A DNA stretch of 64,000 bases from NCBI RefSeq assembly GCF_003096715.1, contig NZ_QEOL01000002.1, forward strand, positions 1-64,000, written 5' to 3'. The translations under genes were made by a program, and so were the position numbers. Below are positions 1 through 9,401 of the stretch, one piece after another. The first letter of the stretch is position 1. The number at the start of each line of letters is the position of its first letter. The notes below the pieces were generated by a model. The model was not told where the DNA came from. It saw only the letters and a list, made by a program, of their open reading frames with translations, and ran no database searches. This stretch comes from Paraburkholderia silvatlantica. GTDB lineage: Bacteria > Pseudomonadota > Gammaproteobacteria > Burkholderiales > Burkholderiaceae.

Positions 1-221
1 ACTCCCCATAATCTGCCAGGATCCTGCAAATGCATCAACCACTTTCGGCTTCAAATCCTTGCTGCACAGGGCCCTTCGAATTTTTCAGACCCGACTACAT
101 AGCAATAGCTATCGCAACGCTCTGGCACGCATCGACCTCTCAAGTCCCAGTCCATTTTGCCGATATTTCGGTGAGACTGTTGCATTCTGTACATCGGGAG
201 CTTAATCAAGGAATAAGGTGA

Positions 222-1247
222 ATGAAAAATCGAGAAATGCTCAGCAACTCCACACACATCAGCAATCAGCCGACGAGCCGGCAAGAAAATTTCCGAGATT
301 TATTTAAACGATCAATCATTTCCATTGCCAGTCTAGGCGTGCTACTTATTTTTATTCCAGGCAGCTGGCGATTTGTATATTTTGCTACAAGCTTAATATT
401 ACTGATTGCAGTTGTTTCGGCGAGAACGTTGCAGATTCTTTACCCAAAAAAATTCGTATTTATCAAAATTCGAGACGCCGCACTTGTCAGGTATGAGAGC
501 CTCAGTCGCCACCAGCAATTGTATACCAATGTTGTCCTGTGCACTCCCTTTCTGATCTACGCATATTTATTGGACTTCAAGACGCTTTTCATTCCGCTCG
601 TTATTTTATTTTTCGCATATTGCTTGGGCGTGGTTGCTTACGACGTTTATCGCATATACGCAACACTTTCAGCTACCACAATTGGAAAAGGATTGATCGC
701 CATTGCGTTTGCCGCGGGCTCCAACCTTGCATTTGGTATTTCTGGAAAAATTATCGGCGGATTGACTCACGTTCCTCCTTCAACTTTTCCGCACACCCTG
801 TCATTTATAGCAATTTTCGCAATTCCATTTCTTTTCATGGCCGCCGGGACAATTTACATTCCAATCGCGGTTCTTGCGGCGCCAGTCGTCATCTATGGAT
901 CAAAATTCATGGAGAAAGCGCCTCGTCTCATGAAATGGTTTTTGGGGGTTAAATTTGATAAAAATAAATATCGCCACACCATCGCGACAGTAATTTTCCA
1001 GATAGTTTTTTACTCGGCCATTGGAACTTTAACACCACAGATATTTTTCCTTGTATTGAATCGATATGACCAACAAATAGAATCAACAATAAGGAGTTCA
1101 ATCTACGAATTTGATATGTATCCCGGCACGGAATGTAAAGCATCTAGCGATTATCACGAGGCATCGTTAGGTGATGAGAACTATATCCTGGCTGAAAAGC
1201 AATCGATCGGGGTTAAATTTGAATTACCGAGAAAGTGTGCTCTTTAA
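222..1247 (+). CDS. Polytopic membrane protein of unknown function, AT-rich island gene
   Basis: I do not recognise this 341-residue protein. It has a short polar N-terminus (about residues 1-30) and then several hydrophobic segments, at roughly 33-65 (two passes), 105-145, 157-175, 190-225 and 255-280, giving six or more membrane spans. A polar tail of about 60 residues contains two cysteines (in PGTECK and PRKCAL). The start is preceded by a purine-rich AAGGTGA sequence. Codon use is AT-rich (many AAA, ATT, TTT), unlike the core genes to the right, which points to recent transfer. It is transcribed towards the convergent helicase gene, with 318 bp between them. It could be an effector or immunity component of the island, but nothing in the sequence shows that. 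Confidence 0.65.
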   Translation: MKNREMLSNSTHISNQPTSRQENFRDLFKRSIISIASLGVLLIFIPGSWRFVYFATSLILLIAVVSARTLQILYPKKFVFIKIRDAALVRYESLSRHQQLYTNVVLCTPFLIYAYLLDFKTLFIPLVILFFAYCLGVVAYDVYRIYATLSATTIGKGLIAIAFAAGSNLAFGISGKIIGGLTHVPPSTFPHTLSFIAIFAIPFLFMAAGTIYIPIAVLAAPVVIYGSKFMEKAPRLMKWFLGVKFDKNKYRHTIATVIFQIVFYSAIGTLTPQIFFLVLNRYDQQIESTIRSSIYEFDMYPGTECKASSDYHEASLGDENYILAEKQSIGVKFELPRKCAL

Positions 1248-1565
1248 CGATTCTTGGAACCAAGTTGTATAAGCAACGGCGCTGAGCGCATGAGAGGCAT
1301 CTGGTCATTCCTGTGAACAGACGTCAGCCCATCGTTAATCGAAGCGCTTCAGCCATCATTGCGAGAACGATTATCGGCTTTTAATGGCTCTTGCTTGTGT
1401 GTGTCGGACGTTCAAGCGCGTGCGCTAGGGCGAGGGCCAATGACCGAAGACGCCGATAGCCGCCGATTGTGAACGGTGCACCTCGACCCGGAGCGGGCAT
1501 CGGAGACGCTAGGTTTAGCGTCTGCTTCGTGGCCGGTTGCCGAGGTGCGCTCAAAGTAGAGGAGG
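1248..1565. other. Intergenic region with no recognised feature
   Basis: This lies between the convergent ends of the membrane protein gene and the helicase gene. I see no supported ORF, RNA gene or clear terminator. A short minus-strand reading frame here overlaps the helicase end out of frame and has no recognisable features. Confidence 0.5.
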
Positions 1566-4496
1566 CTAGGCGCTGATAAGCCATCGGAGGTCGACGCCTT
1601 GAGACGTGAGGCTATCGTTCGCCGCCGCCATCACGGCTCGCACGTTCTCAGTAAGCCCCCCGGCCGAAAGTCCGGGCTGGACTGCGTACACGGTCAAGGT
1701 GATAGATATTGGGTCATAGGCCCGAATCAAATCCAGCGCGTCGTCTCGACCGCCGACCAATAACGGGGAATGCCCCCGATTCCTCCGAACTTGTGTGCGA
1801 CGGTCAACATGACGCAAGAGGTCATCTTTCCTCTGGAATCTTGCCGACTTCACGGATTGCCCTGCCAACTCATATACATCGTCAACTCGCTCGCCCGACA
1901 CCGGTCCGCCAGCGCCCTTGCAGTGGTAAAGCGAGATCGCCAAGCGATTGCCAGGCGCAGTCTGTCCAACGATGAAATCGGCGGCTTCACCCGATCGGTG
2001 ATCATAGATGATGAAACTGACATTTGGCAGGTCCATCAAATTGTTTTTCAGGAAGCATTGAACCGTCAATCGTGCCGGGTCGTTTGTGTCAAACTCAATA
2101 CCAATCTCGCATCCTGTCCAATCACGTACCACCAGACTGTCAGGGCGAATTCCCGCGCTCGCTCTACGCCTCTGCAGCGTGCCGCGCGTGAAGGAATCCA
2201 GTTCCTTTGTGAAGAACACCAAACCGCAGTCCTCCAACCACTCCTCAATGGAGATGAAATCTCCCTCCGATGCCGCGACGCGCATTCGCGGCTCCTCCGC
2301 CAAAAGAGAAAACTGAGGGCTTTGATTAAGCCGGTAGCGAACACGCAGTACATGGCCTTCCTCACCGATTTCAAATGACAAAGAAGATCCATCTGCACTG
2401 ACTGCAACGTCGCCAATTTCGAGGTCGAGTACGCAAGTTCGGATTACGTCGTGGCCTTCACCGATGAGTACCTGCGGGTTGTCTCGATACGCAGTCTTCG
2501 GCCAATCCGTCATACATGTCGACGCTGGGATGCGCTGAAGCGTTTCGCCAAACGGCAGCAAGTCCAAGCCAGAGCGACCGATGTTGACCAAGTCCGCAGT
2601 AACGCGCCCGTGCAATGCAGCCATCCAGTCCATGATGTCGGGAATAGACAGTTTGCCGTTGGACCAGACCCGCCCGCCAGCGCTTGCGCCGATAACTTCG
2701 GCCTGCCCATTTACCTGGCCTCGCCCCATAAAGTGACCCTGCGAAAAATTCGCCGCATCGGTGTCGCGAACGCCTCTGTCAGCATTGCTGCCCGCGACGA
2801 TTCGATACGACTCTGCAGTGGCTACCGGCGAGTTGCTCCTGATCCCGACGCTATAGAACTCCTGATCAGTCATGCCATTAAGCACCTTGCGAATCTGCTC
2901 AAACGCGAGCGGCGACGCATTTCCCTCGACAAAGAACTCCAGCAATTCAGCGTAGTACCGCTCGGAACGCTCTGTGGCCGTTATGAACAGTAGTTGCGAT
3001 GCCGGAAAATACCGAAGCAAGAAACATTCATGCGTAGCGTCGATAAGATGATCATCGCGATACCAGACCGGCGACCGCACAGACTTGGCCAGCAGGAGAT
3101 ATGTTGTGCTGTCATCGCTGAGCCACGCATTGGTCACTTGCAAGGACTTGAGTGTTTCGGGAGCTTCCGAGAAATCCGGCGCTTGGTGCGCTCTATACGC
3201 TGCGATGTGCTGCGACAGGCGGAACGCCCCCGGATTGACAGCTTCATAGTCGGCAGATGGATTGCCCGTCTGTGCAAATGACTGTAGTGCTTCTCGCTCC
3301 TGCAGGGCCAGTTGCTGACGGGCCTCGACGACATCAGCCAGCAAAGTATCCCAATCAACGCCGTCTCGATATAGCTCCGCGCTCTCTGAGTCAATGTCAC
3401 GCGGTACGGCTAGAAATGTAGCCGCCCCAGTTTGCTCATCGTTTGTACGGGCAAAGCGGCCTATGAATTGAAGTGTTGGCACCAGCGACTTATGGGCGCT
3501 GTGCAGAACAGCAATCTTGAACTTCGGAAAGTCGTAACCTTCTCCGAACATATCGACACATACAACACCATCGAGTTCACCAGCAATCAGGCGACGCTCA
3601 ATATCTTCGACCTGCAGAGTTGATTTCCTGCTTGACACAGCTTCGACCCGCAAGCCGGCGGCCACATACAGTCCGGCCAGATGCTCTGCATCGGTCACCC
3701 GCGCAGTGCGTGCAAGTAGTCGGTGCTGAAATCCTGCTGCGGCATCCTGACGATAGACCTCTACCGCACGGGCAACCAGGGCCGCATCTCGTGTCTCTTG
3801 CAAGGCGTCAGCATCAACGACGACTGGGCAAAAATTTACCTTTCCAAACGCGCTTTCATCGACCGCACGGCGCAACGAGTAGTAGAAGATAAGTCGGCCT
3901 GGAAGTTGCCGTCGATCTCTACGAAATGGCGTGGCGGACAACAACACATGTTTCGCGTTAGGTGTCGATCGGATAAATGCTGCCCAGGTCCGAGCCGGTG
4001 AATGATGCCCCTCATCAACAAGTATCAGGTCAAAGAGCCCATCAGGAGGTGGTGGCGTGCCTTCCATTTCGGGGCTGGCCGAATGAGGCGTGCAGACCAC
4101 TACATCGAATTCTTCAAGTGCCTGCCAAGCCGCCATCGAGCCTATTCTCTCGTCCACGGCAAATACCTTTGGTCCGGCCATGTCAGCTTCGCTCGGAAGT
4201 GCTTGCAGCCGCCTGAGTGTCTCTAAAGTCCGAAAGGCTCGACTGGCTTGCGCTCTAAGGGGATTCGTCGGAGTGACGACCAACACGCGCTGAGCCCTCG
4301 CTAAAAAACACGCAGCTGTCAGTACGGCCGTTTTTCCGTACCCGGTGGGCAACGACACGATGGCAGGCTCTTGTCGTTCAATGAAGTGGGCGGTGAGCGC
4401 ATAAAGGGCACCGACTTGTCCTCTCCTCAACCCAGTATTCGGCGCCTGTCCTTCGCGGATGACAAGTCGGCCTGCGTTCTCTTGGAAATACGCCAT
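1566..4496 (-). CDS. SF2 DEAD/DEAH-type helicase with a possible C-terminal PD-(D/E)xK-like nuclease domain
   Basis: A 976-residue protein with a complete superfamily 2 helicase core in the first 360 residues: motif I LPTGYGKT (49-56), motif II DEGH (161-164), motif III SAT (187-189), motif V near GEGYDFP (318-324) and motif VI QFIGRFAR (343-350). About 480 residues follow without a recognised domain. The C-terminal region then has a strand-turn-strand pattern with D840 in EAADFI, HCK at 858-860 and a following VDDVYELAGQ segment. This resembles the D...xK core of PD-(D/E)xK nucleases, with His in place of the second acid; that assignment is inference. It lies 176 bp downstream of the PHP/ATPase gene on the same strand, so the two are probably co-transcribed. 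A role in DNA processing during defence is plausible. The start is uncertain because the ribosome-binding site is weak. Confidence 0.8.
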   Translation of the reverse strand: MAYFQENAGRLVIREGQAPNTGLRRGQVGALYALTAHFIERQEPAIVSLPTGYGKTAVLTAACFLARAQRVLVVTPTNPLRAQASRAFRTLETLRRLQALPSEADMAGPKVFAVDERIGSMAAWQALEEFDVVVCTPHSASPEMEGTPPPPDGLFDLILVDEGHHSPARTWAAFIRSTPNAKHVLLSATPFRRDRRQLPGRLIFYYSLRRAVDESAFGKVNFCPVVVDADALQETRDAALVARAVEVYRQDAAAGFQHRLLARTARVTDAEHLAGLYVAAGLRVEAVSSRKSTLQVEDIERRLIAGELDGVVCVDMFGEGYDFPKFKIAVLHSAHKSLVPTLQFIGRFARTNDEQTGAATFLAVPRDIDSESAELYRDGVDWDTLLADVVEARQQLALQEREALQSFAQTGNPSADYEAVNPGAFRLSQHIAAYRAHQAPDFSEAPETLKSLQVTNAWLSDDSTTYLLLAKSVRSPVWYRDDHLIDATHECFLLRYFPASQLLFITATERSERYYAELLEFFVEGNASPLAFEQIRKVLNGMTDQEFYSVGIRSNSPVATAESYRIVAGSNADRGVRDTDAANFSQGHFMGRGQVNGQAEVIGASAGGRVWSNGKLSIPDIMDWMAALHGRVTADLVNIGRSGLDLLPFGETLQRIPASTCMTDWPKTAYRDNPQVLIGEGHDVIRTCVLDLEIGDVAVSADGSSLSFEIGEEGHVLRVRYRLNQSPQFSLLAEEPRMRVAASEGDFISIEEWLEDCGLVFFTKELDSFTRGTLQRRRASAGIRPDSLVVRDWTGCEIGIEFDTNDPARLTVQCFLKNNLMDLPNVSFIIYDHRSGEAADFIVGQTAPGNRLAISLYHCKGAGGPVSGERVDDVYELAGQSVKSARFQRKDDLLRHVDRRTQVRRNRGHSPLLVGGRDDALDLIRAYDPISITLTVYAVQPGLSAGGLTENVRAVMAAANDSLTSQGVDLRWLISA

Positions 4497-4672
4497 CTAC
4501 TACCCCCGTTGAGGCTATTGGTGGCCTCTTATGGTTGCCAATCTACCCGTAGCGAGATAATGACGGCACCCGCTGCGGAGCGGCTATCACCGATCGCTCT
4601 CCGTGTTAATCCGCAGGAGACCGTCTTTCGCGCCCCCCCATCCAAACCGTGTCGCTCCATCAACCACGACAC

Positions 4673-7600
4673 TCAAAGTGCGTATTTGTCGCTGCGATTC
4701 TTGAATGCCGGCTTTGTTCCTTCGAGAATGTGGATAACCTTCTCGAGCATCTTCGGGTTCTCAATACCGCCCGCTTCATAAGTGAAGCGGTGCTCGGTCT
4801 TGTTGCACTCCGCGTAGATGATCTGCTCCGCGTCGCACACGACTGCCAAATTGGGATTGTGAGTGACGATAATGACCTGGCGGCGCTCCTTGGCCGCTTT
4901 GATGCATTTCACCAAGATCTTGTAGATCGTTTGGTTGTCGAGATTCTCCTCGGGCTGATCGATGACGATAGGAATGTCGTCCTTATCGACGAGCAAGTAA
5001 AAGACGAGCAGCAAGAGCCCACGCTCGCCCGGCGACAATTGCCCGATTTCCTGCTGCGCGTAGGTCAACGAATATCGCGGCGACAAGTAGGCGAGGCCGT
5101 AAACGTAATCGAGCACGTCTCGCGGTTCGACGCTGCGCCGAATCTGATCTACGAGTCTCGTCGACCGACCCGCGTCGTCTCTGCGATCATAGCGAAGCAG
5201 GTCGTCGATTTTTTCCGCAAAGGCGATCGTCTCGTCCGCCGTTGCGAAGCTCGCTTCGTTCAGAAGCTCCCTCATCCGATGGTCACTGTCCTCGACCCCG
5301 TAGAATGAGCCGCGCGCTTGGCGATTGATGCGAGTAAAAAAGTGCTCCTGGAAGCCGGACTCGTCGATCCGAACCTGGAAGTCGAGAGGCAGCGGCATTT
5401 CCATCCGCTGCGCAGATTGCACAAAAGACTGAACTGGCTCATAAAGTCGACGGTATTCGTCGACGGTCTCCACGATCTGCGCATGAACCTGCTTGGTCCG
5501 CTCGATCCGGCTCGCGCGCAATTCCGCAAGCCGCTTTGGCAACGCAGAGAGCCCCTCGATCTCCGCTTCCAGCCAGCCAATGCTGTTGATTTTGTCCTTC
5601 CCGCCGATCAACTCTTTTTTCGCCTTCTCCCACGCTGCGAGAGCTTCCTTGTATTGGATGAACAAGCGCTGCCTCTCGCCGAGTTTCGTCTTCGTCGACA
5701 TGATGGAGGCCAGGACGGCTTCTCTCCGCTTTATAAGGCTGCCCTCTTCTTCGCTCAGAAGCTGACCATCAACGCCACTGATTTCCTTGGCGGCAGCCAC
5801 AGCTACTTCATGGACCGGGGCCAAGTTTATTTGCAATGAAACGATCTGATCGGGGCGAATTTCCGCGCCCAATTCGCCCAGCAAAGACGCGAGTTCTTGC
5901 AAAAACTGCTCATGGGCCTTCTTGTGGTTGTCGACCGCCTGCGAAATTCGCTTCGCCAACGCCTGCCGCTTGACCGCCGCCCCCTTGTGATCGCGGAGAG
6001 CCGCCTCCTCCTTATCGATGCCCGCGGCCTGCGCTTCGAGCTGTTGGATCAAATCGGCCGCCTGTTGCGACTCACGCTGCGCCTCCGGAGAAGCGCCCGG
6101 ATCTTCGACCACAGCCGGTTTGGCGGCATCAAGCGCCGCCAGTTCGGAGCGTTTCGTCTCGAGTTGTTTCTCCAATCCGGCCCGGAACTCGGCCGTCATC
6201 CTCTCATCAGCGACCAAAATATCGCCGTTGATCCGCGAGATCTCCTTGATGATGGCCTGCCTCGCGGCACTGATTTCCGCGATCTTGAAGTCAATCAATG
6301 CGTCCATCGACGCTTGGCCGAGCCGGTCCTCCTCGGGAACGTGCGAGAAAATGATCTTCCGCAGCTCGCTGTCGAATGTTGAGGAGCCGCCCTCGCCGAG
6401 TTCATTGCACAGCGTTTCGAGATAAAGTTGTGGCAGATATTTGATTCTCTCGACGCTGGTCGTCGACGGATTTTCGTCAAGCTGCCTCGTCGATTCCGTG
6501 CCATCCCGCCAGACAATCGACGCAGTGAAATGTTGCGCCGGCCGGCCCTTAGGGTTTCGGAAGCGCTGGTCATTCAGGAACGAAAACCCTGCCCTGTTCT
6601 TCGTGTCGCCCGCCAACGCGATGATGTCGGACAATGCGCTTTTGCCGCTCCCCTTGTTGCCGATGATTGCCACCAAGTCGCTGTTGAGCGGCATGTCCAC
6701 ATCGAACCAGGGATCCCGAAGCGGGGAGCCGGGCTTCTTTTTGACGCGAACGGATGAAACGTATTTCGTCCTGTGTCGCTCAACCAGCTGCCGCTTTGGC
6801 GGATTGTCGCCGACGTAGACGCGATTCGAGAACTCACGTATTGCTTGGACCAAGCCGGCGAACGTGGCGTCAGCCTTGATCCAGGTGAAGCAGTTGCCAA
6901 CGCGGTCCTTGTCCTTCTCCCCGCTCAGCCAGTGAGCATCAGAACAATCCAGAAGCGTGTCCGTGACGTTCGCGTCCGTCAGGCTCTTTCGAGCTTTTTC
7001 ATAGGCTGCGGGATTTTCCGCCGCAGTGAAAACGACATGCGCCTCGTTGATGAGGCTTTTCTTGTCGGCGATCGTGTGGTCGCCCCATCGGAGGCTATCC
7101 CATTCGGTCTTGCCGATGGCAAGCAAATGCCGACGCTCGAAAAACGGGGTGTCGAGCGCGTCCTTTACTTTTTCCAGGCTCACATTCAGCGCATTGAAGC
7201 CTTCCGTCAGCGGATCGCCGAAGCGGCCTCGCTGGTCGTCTGGCACTGACGCGATAATGGCGTCCCCGAGCGCGCGGAGATTCTCGCGCGTGATCACGCC
7301 GGCCCATCGCGCGGCATGATCATGAGCCTCGGGCATCAACTTGTAATGCGGCGTGATGGCGCTGATGAACTGATCTCGGATCAGCGCCGGCTCAACCTCA
7401 TCGAAAATGATGTGCAGGTTTATCCGACTCCAATTCGACTCGGAGTAGCCGTCTTTCGTTTTTTGGACAACGCCGCCAAACTTGTCGAGCCGGAGCTCAA
7501 CGACTGGCAGAATCAGATCAAGGTTCTTGAGCCGGCCTTGCTCCCGCTTCGCCCGCAAGACCCGTTCGTAGCCGTCGACGAACACATAATCGTTGATGCC

Positions 7601-7756
7601 GATGACTTTGAATTCGGCTGGCAAAGCCTCCAGATCGGAGATGAAAGCTTCCCACGCGGCGTCCTCGTCGCCTGGGTAATGGTGAATGATGGATGCCGGA
7701 GTGTGGACGTGCAGATCCCACTTCTTCCACGTCGACCCAATCTTTTCATTTTGCAT
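4673..7756 (-). CDS. PHP-domain/SMC-like ATPase (resembles TrlF-family AAA-like ATPases)
   Basis: A 1027-residue protein. The N-terminal PHP phosphoesterase-like domain has DLHVHT (14-19), INDY (54-57, where PHP enzymes usually have a His), E87, H115 and SDAH (272-275), so most metal ligands remain. An ABC/SMC-type ATPase follows: Walker A GNKGSGKS (366-373), a long Glu/Lys/Ala-rich coiled coil (about 500-770), signature LSPGE (907-911), Walker B with the catalytic Glu in PIVIDQPEE (929-937) and the H-loop His near 966. The layout recalls Rad50/SMC-like and RloC-like nucleases, in which the ATPase gates a nuclease, here a PHP domain. The start is supported by GGAG five bases upstream. It is the first gene of a pair with the SF2 helicase. 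A defence role is inferred from the domain architecture and island context. Confidence 0.85.
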   Translation of the reverse strand: MQNEKIGSTWKKWDLHVHTPASIIHHYPGDEDAAWEAFISDLEALPAEFKVIGINDYVFVDGYERVLRAKREQGRLKNLDLILPVVELRLDKFGGVVQKTKDGYSESNWSRINLHIIFDEVEPALIRDQFISAITPHYKLMPEAHDHAARWAGVITRENLRALGDAIIASVPDDQRGRFGDPLTEGFNALNVSLEKVKDALDTPFFERRHLLAIGKTEWDSLRWGDHTIADKKSLINEAHVVFTAAENPAAYEKARKSLTDANVTDTLLDCSDAHWLSGEKDKDRVGNCFTWIKADATFAGLVQAIREFSNRVYVGDNPPKRQLVERHRTKYVSSVRVKKKPGSPLRDPWFDVDMPLNSDLVAIIGNKGSGKSALSDIIALAGDTKNRAGFSFLNDQRFRNPKGRPAQHFTASIVWRDGTESTRQLDENPSTTSVERIKYLPQLYLETLCNELGEGGSSTFDSELRKIIFSHVPEEDRLGQASMDALIDFKIAEISAARQAIIKEISRINGDILVADERMTAEFRAGLEKQLETKRSELAALDAAKPAVVEDPGASPEAQRESQQAADLIQQLEAQAAGIDKEEAALRDHKGAAVKRQALAKRISQAVDNHKKAHEQFLQELASLLGELGAEIRPDQIVSLQINLAPVHEVAVAAAKEISGVDGQLLSEEEGSLIKRREAVLASIMSTKTKLGERQRLFIQYKEALAAWEKAKKELIGGKDKINSIGWLEAEIEGLSALPKRLAELRASRIERTKQVHAQIVETVDEYRRLYEPVQSFVQSAQRMEMPLPLDFQVRIDESGFQEHFFTRINRQARGSFYGVEDSDHRMRELLNEASFATADETIAFAEKIDDLLRYDRRDDAGRSTRLVDQIRRSVEPRDVLDYVYGLAYLSPRYSLTYAQQEIGQLSPGERGLLLLVFYLLVDKDDIPIVIDQPEENLDNQTIYKILVKCIKAAKERRQVIIVTHNPNLAVVCDAEQIIYAECNKTEHRFTYEAGGIENPKMLEKVIHILEGTKPAFKNRSDKYAL

Positions 7757-8960
7757 ACGGTCTCCGCGCTATTGGCTTGTTGTCGCGCTCTCATAATCGC
7801 GGCGTGTGCGCCGCGCACTCGGAATGCTGAAACTATATCGTCTGATTCGCGCGGACGGTAGGCCTGAACCGAGCGTTCGAGCCGATGCGAGCCGGCCTGC
7901 CAGCGGTCCGCTTCGAAGCGGCGACCTGCATCAGCACACCATCTTTCTAAATTGGTCGTATTTCGCAAATGCATTGTGATGCCACCTCCTCCCGAGGACT
8001 CGCCCGGTCGTCACAACACGGCATACAAATGCGTCCACCTTCCATCACCAAGGTACGGATTCCCGTCAACTCGCACGTAAGCGCGAATGCCAGTGCCACA
8101 CTATCTGCCGTTCCTGCACTCTCCCAGACACGCATACCGGGCGGCAGTTCGACTGACTCGCCAGCCCCCAGCCAATAACCGTCATGCGCGTCCCTCTCGA
8201 CCGGCGGCCAACGCATGCCGCGCCCATCACCGTCAAGACGGCGGACATGGCCATCCTCCGGGACTTTGGTACGCTAGGTCAAAATGTGCTTGGCGCCCAA
8301 AACCGGCGCAAGCCTATCCTGCCATACTCGATTTTCATGTTGTTTTTTGGTGCCGAGTGTGATCCGGGTGTGCGCGATGTGCGAGCGATTTACAACAGCA
8401 ATGCGCTTGCGCGTAACCGCCGTGCGTTGCGTGTTTAAAGTTGCGGCGCAACGTGGCGAGCGCCGTGTGCATCGCCTGCGACTACTACCCACTCCAAGCG
8501 CGATGCGCGGGGAACACCCGTCGACAAGCGGTTGACCTCCAATGTGTTCGACTTGCCACTTAGTGCAATAAAGCATTCAATCTGTCGTCGCTTAGCACTG
8601 GACATCCATACAAGTCGGGCGATCACGCGTTGATGTGGCATGGCGATAGCAAAGCGAGGCGGTGGCGCGCCTCGTTCGTCTATTGGTGACTCCCAATGCG
8701 TCCCCGGCTTCTTGCGACGTAAATCGATAGGCGCGCAGTGCTCAGCCCCGTTGATGCCCGTGTGCTTGAGCGGCACAAGTGTGTAATTCCATTTGTGCGG
8801 ACGAAACGCCGGATAGCAGCAGAAAAGATATTTTTCGTTCCGTCATGTTCCTCTGAATTCCGATGTGCTCCACCTATGCTGAAAATCGGCAGGGGCGGGT
8901 GTTGACGACGTGTTAACGCCTGTTCAAGATGCTTATCAAGATCGTGCGTCGGAGCAAATC
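7757..8960. other. Long gene-poor stretch in the island
   Basis: About 1.2 kb between the ATPase gene and the small gene at 8961. The only stretch with protein-like content is a minus-strand remnant near 7947-8273 (listed separately). Short frames at 8087-8362 (+) and 8435-8776 (-) have no recognisable domain or good ribosome-binding site. The promoter of the ATPase/helicase pair should lie in the first few hundred bases. Confidence 0.5.
7947..8273 (-). pseudogene. Probable remnant of a small DUF2917-like protein gene
   Basis: The minus-strand frame contains the segment YWLGAGESVELPPGMRV followed by a short beta-rich tail. This resembles the 'W-L-x-(A/G)-G-(D/E)-x...G-x-R-V' core of DUF2917 proteins, which are common in Burkholderiaceae. 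The residues upstream, where the family's first strands should be, do not look like the family and run into a stop just before 8273. The 89-residue frame from the internal ATG at 8216 also has an unusual cysteine-containing tail. The best reading is a decayed gene; a short intact gene is possible. Confidence 0.3.
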
Positions 8961-9371
8961 ATGCCTGTCATCAGAAGTTACCCGCGAAGACAATGGGAAG
9001 CGCTGGGACGCAGACTGGATGCGCTTCCGGAAAAACCGAAAGACCAACAGTCCCTCAAGATAACCGACGGGGTGAACTCCATTCATGCACAGATGCAGAT
9101 GGCGCGCGAAAAGGGATACACGCTGAACGAATTGATCGAACAGGCGGCGAAAGAAGGTATCGACGTTGGCCTCAATTCCTTGCGATACGCGATGCGTCGC
9201 ATGGACGAAAAGATGCGAATACAACATAAAAGCTCGAGGGTCTCGGACAAGCGGTCACGCCAAACCACCTCCTCCTCAAAGACGCAGCCACCGATCGACA
9301 ACCGCACAGGCTCTACGGTAATCCGGGATTCATTCTCGTTCGAGATAAGGCCTGACGTCGAGGACCTATAG
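8961..9371 (+). CDS. Small basic protein, mobile-element type, possibly DNA-binding
   Basis: A 136-residue protein. I chose the ATG at 8961 over the upstream GTG at 8910 because GGAG sits six bases before it. The middle segment, ALPEKPKDQQSLKITDGVNS then AREKGYTLNELIEQAAKEGIDVGLNSLRYAMRRM, reads as a helix-turn-helix-like unit. It resembles small regulatory or mobilisation proteins of plasmids and integrative elements that carry an LPEKP...KGYTLxEI...GI...TLRxYL pattern. The last 50 residues are Ser/Thr/Lys-rich and probably disordered. It lies next to the convergent integrase gene, with 30 bp between them. The specific family is not certain. Confidence 0.55.
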   Translation: MPVIRSYPRRQWEALGRRLDALPEKPKDQQSLKITDGVNSIHAQMQMAREKGYTLNELIEQAAKEGIDVGLNSLRYAMRRMDEKMRIQHKSSRVSDKRSRQTTSSSKTQPPIDNRTGSTVIRDSFSFEIRPDVEDL

Positions 9372-9401
9372 AGAATCGAGGTGGTAATCATTCGAGTCGC
9401 C

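Noticed and set aside
8435..8776. 113-residue minus-strand frame in the island
   Set aside because: No recognised domain, no good ribosome-binding site, composition like a chance open frame.
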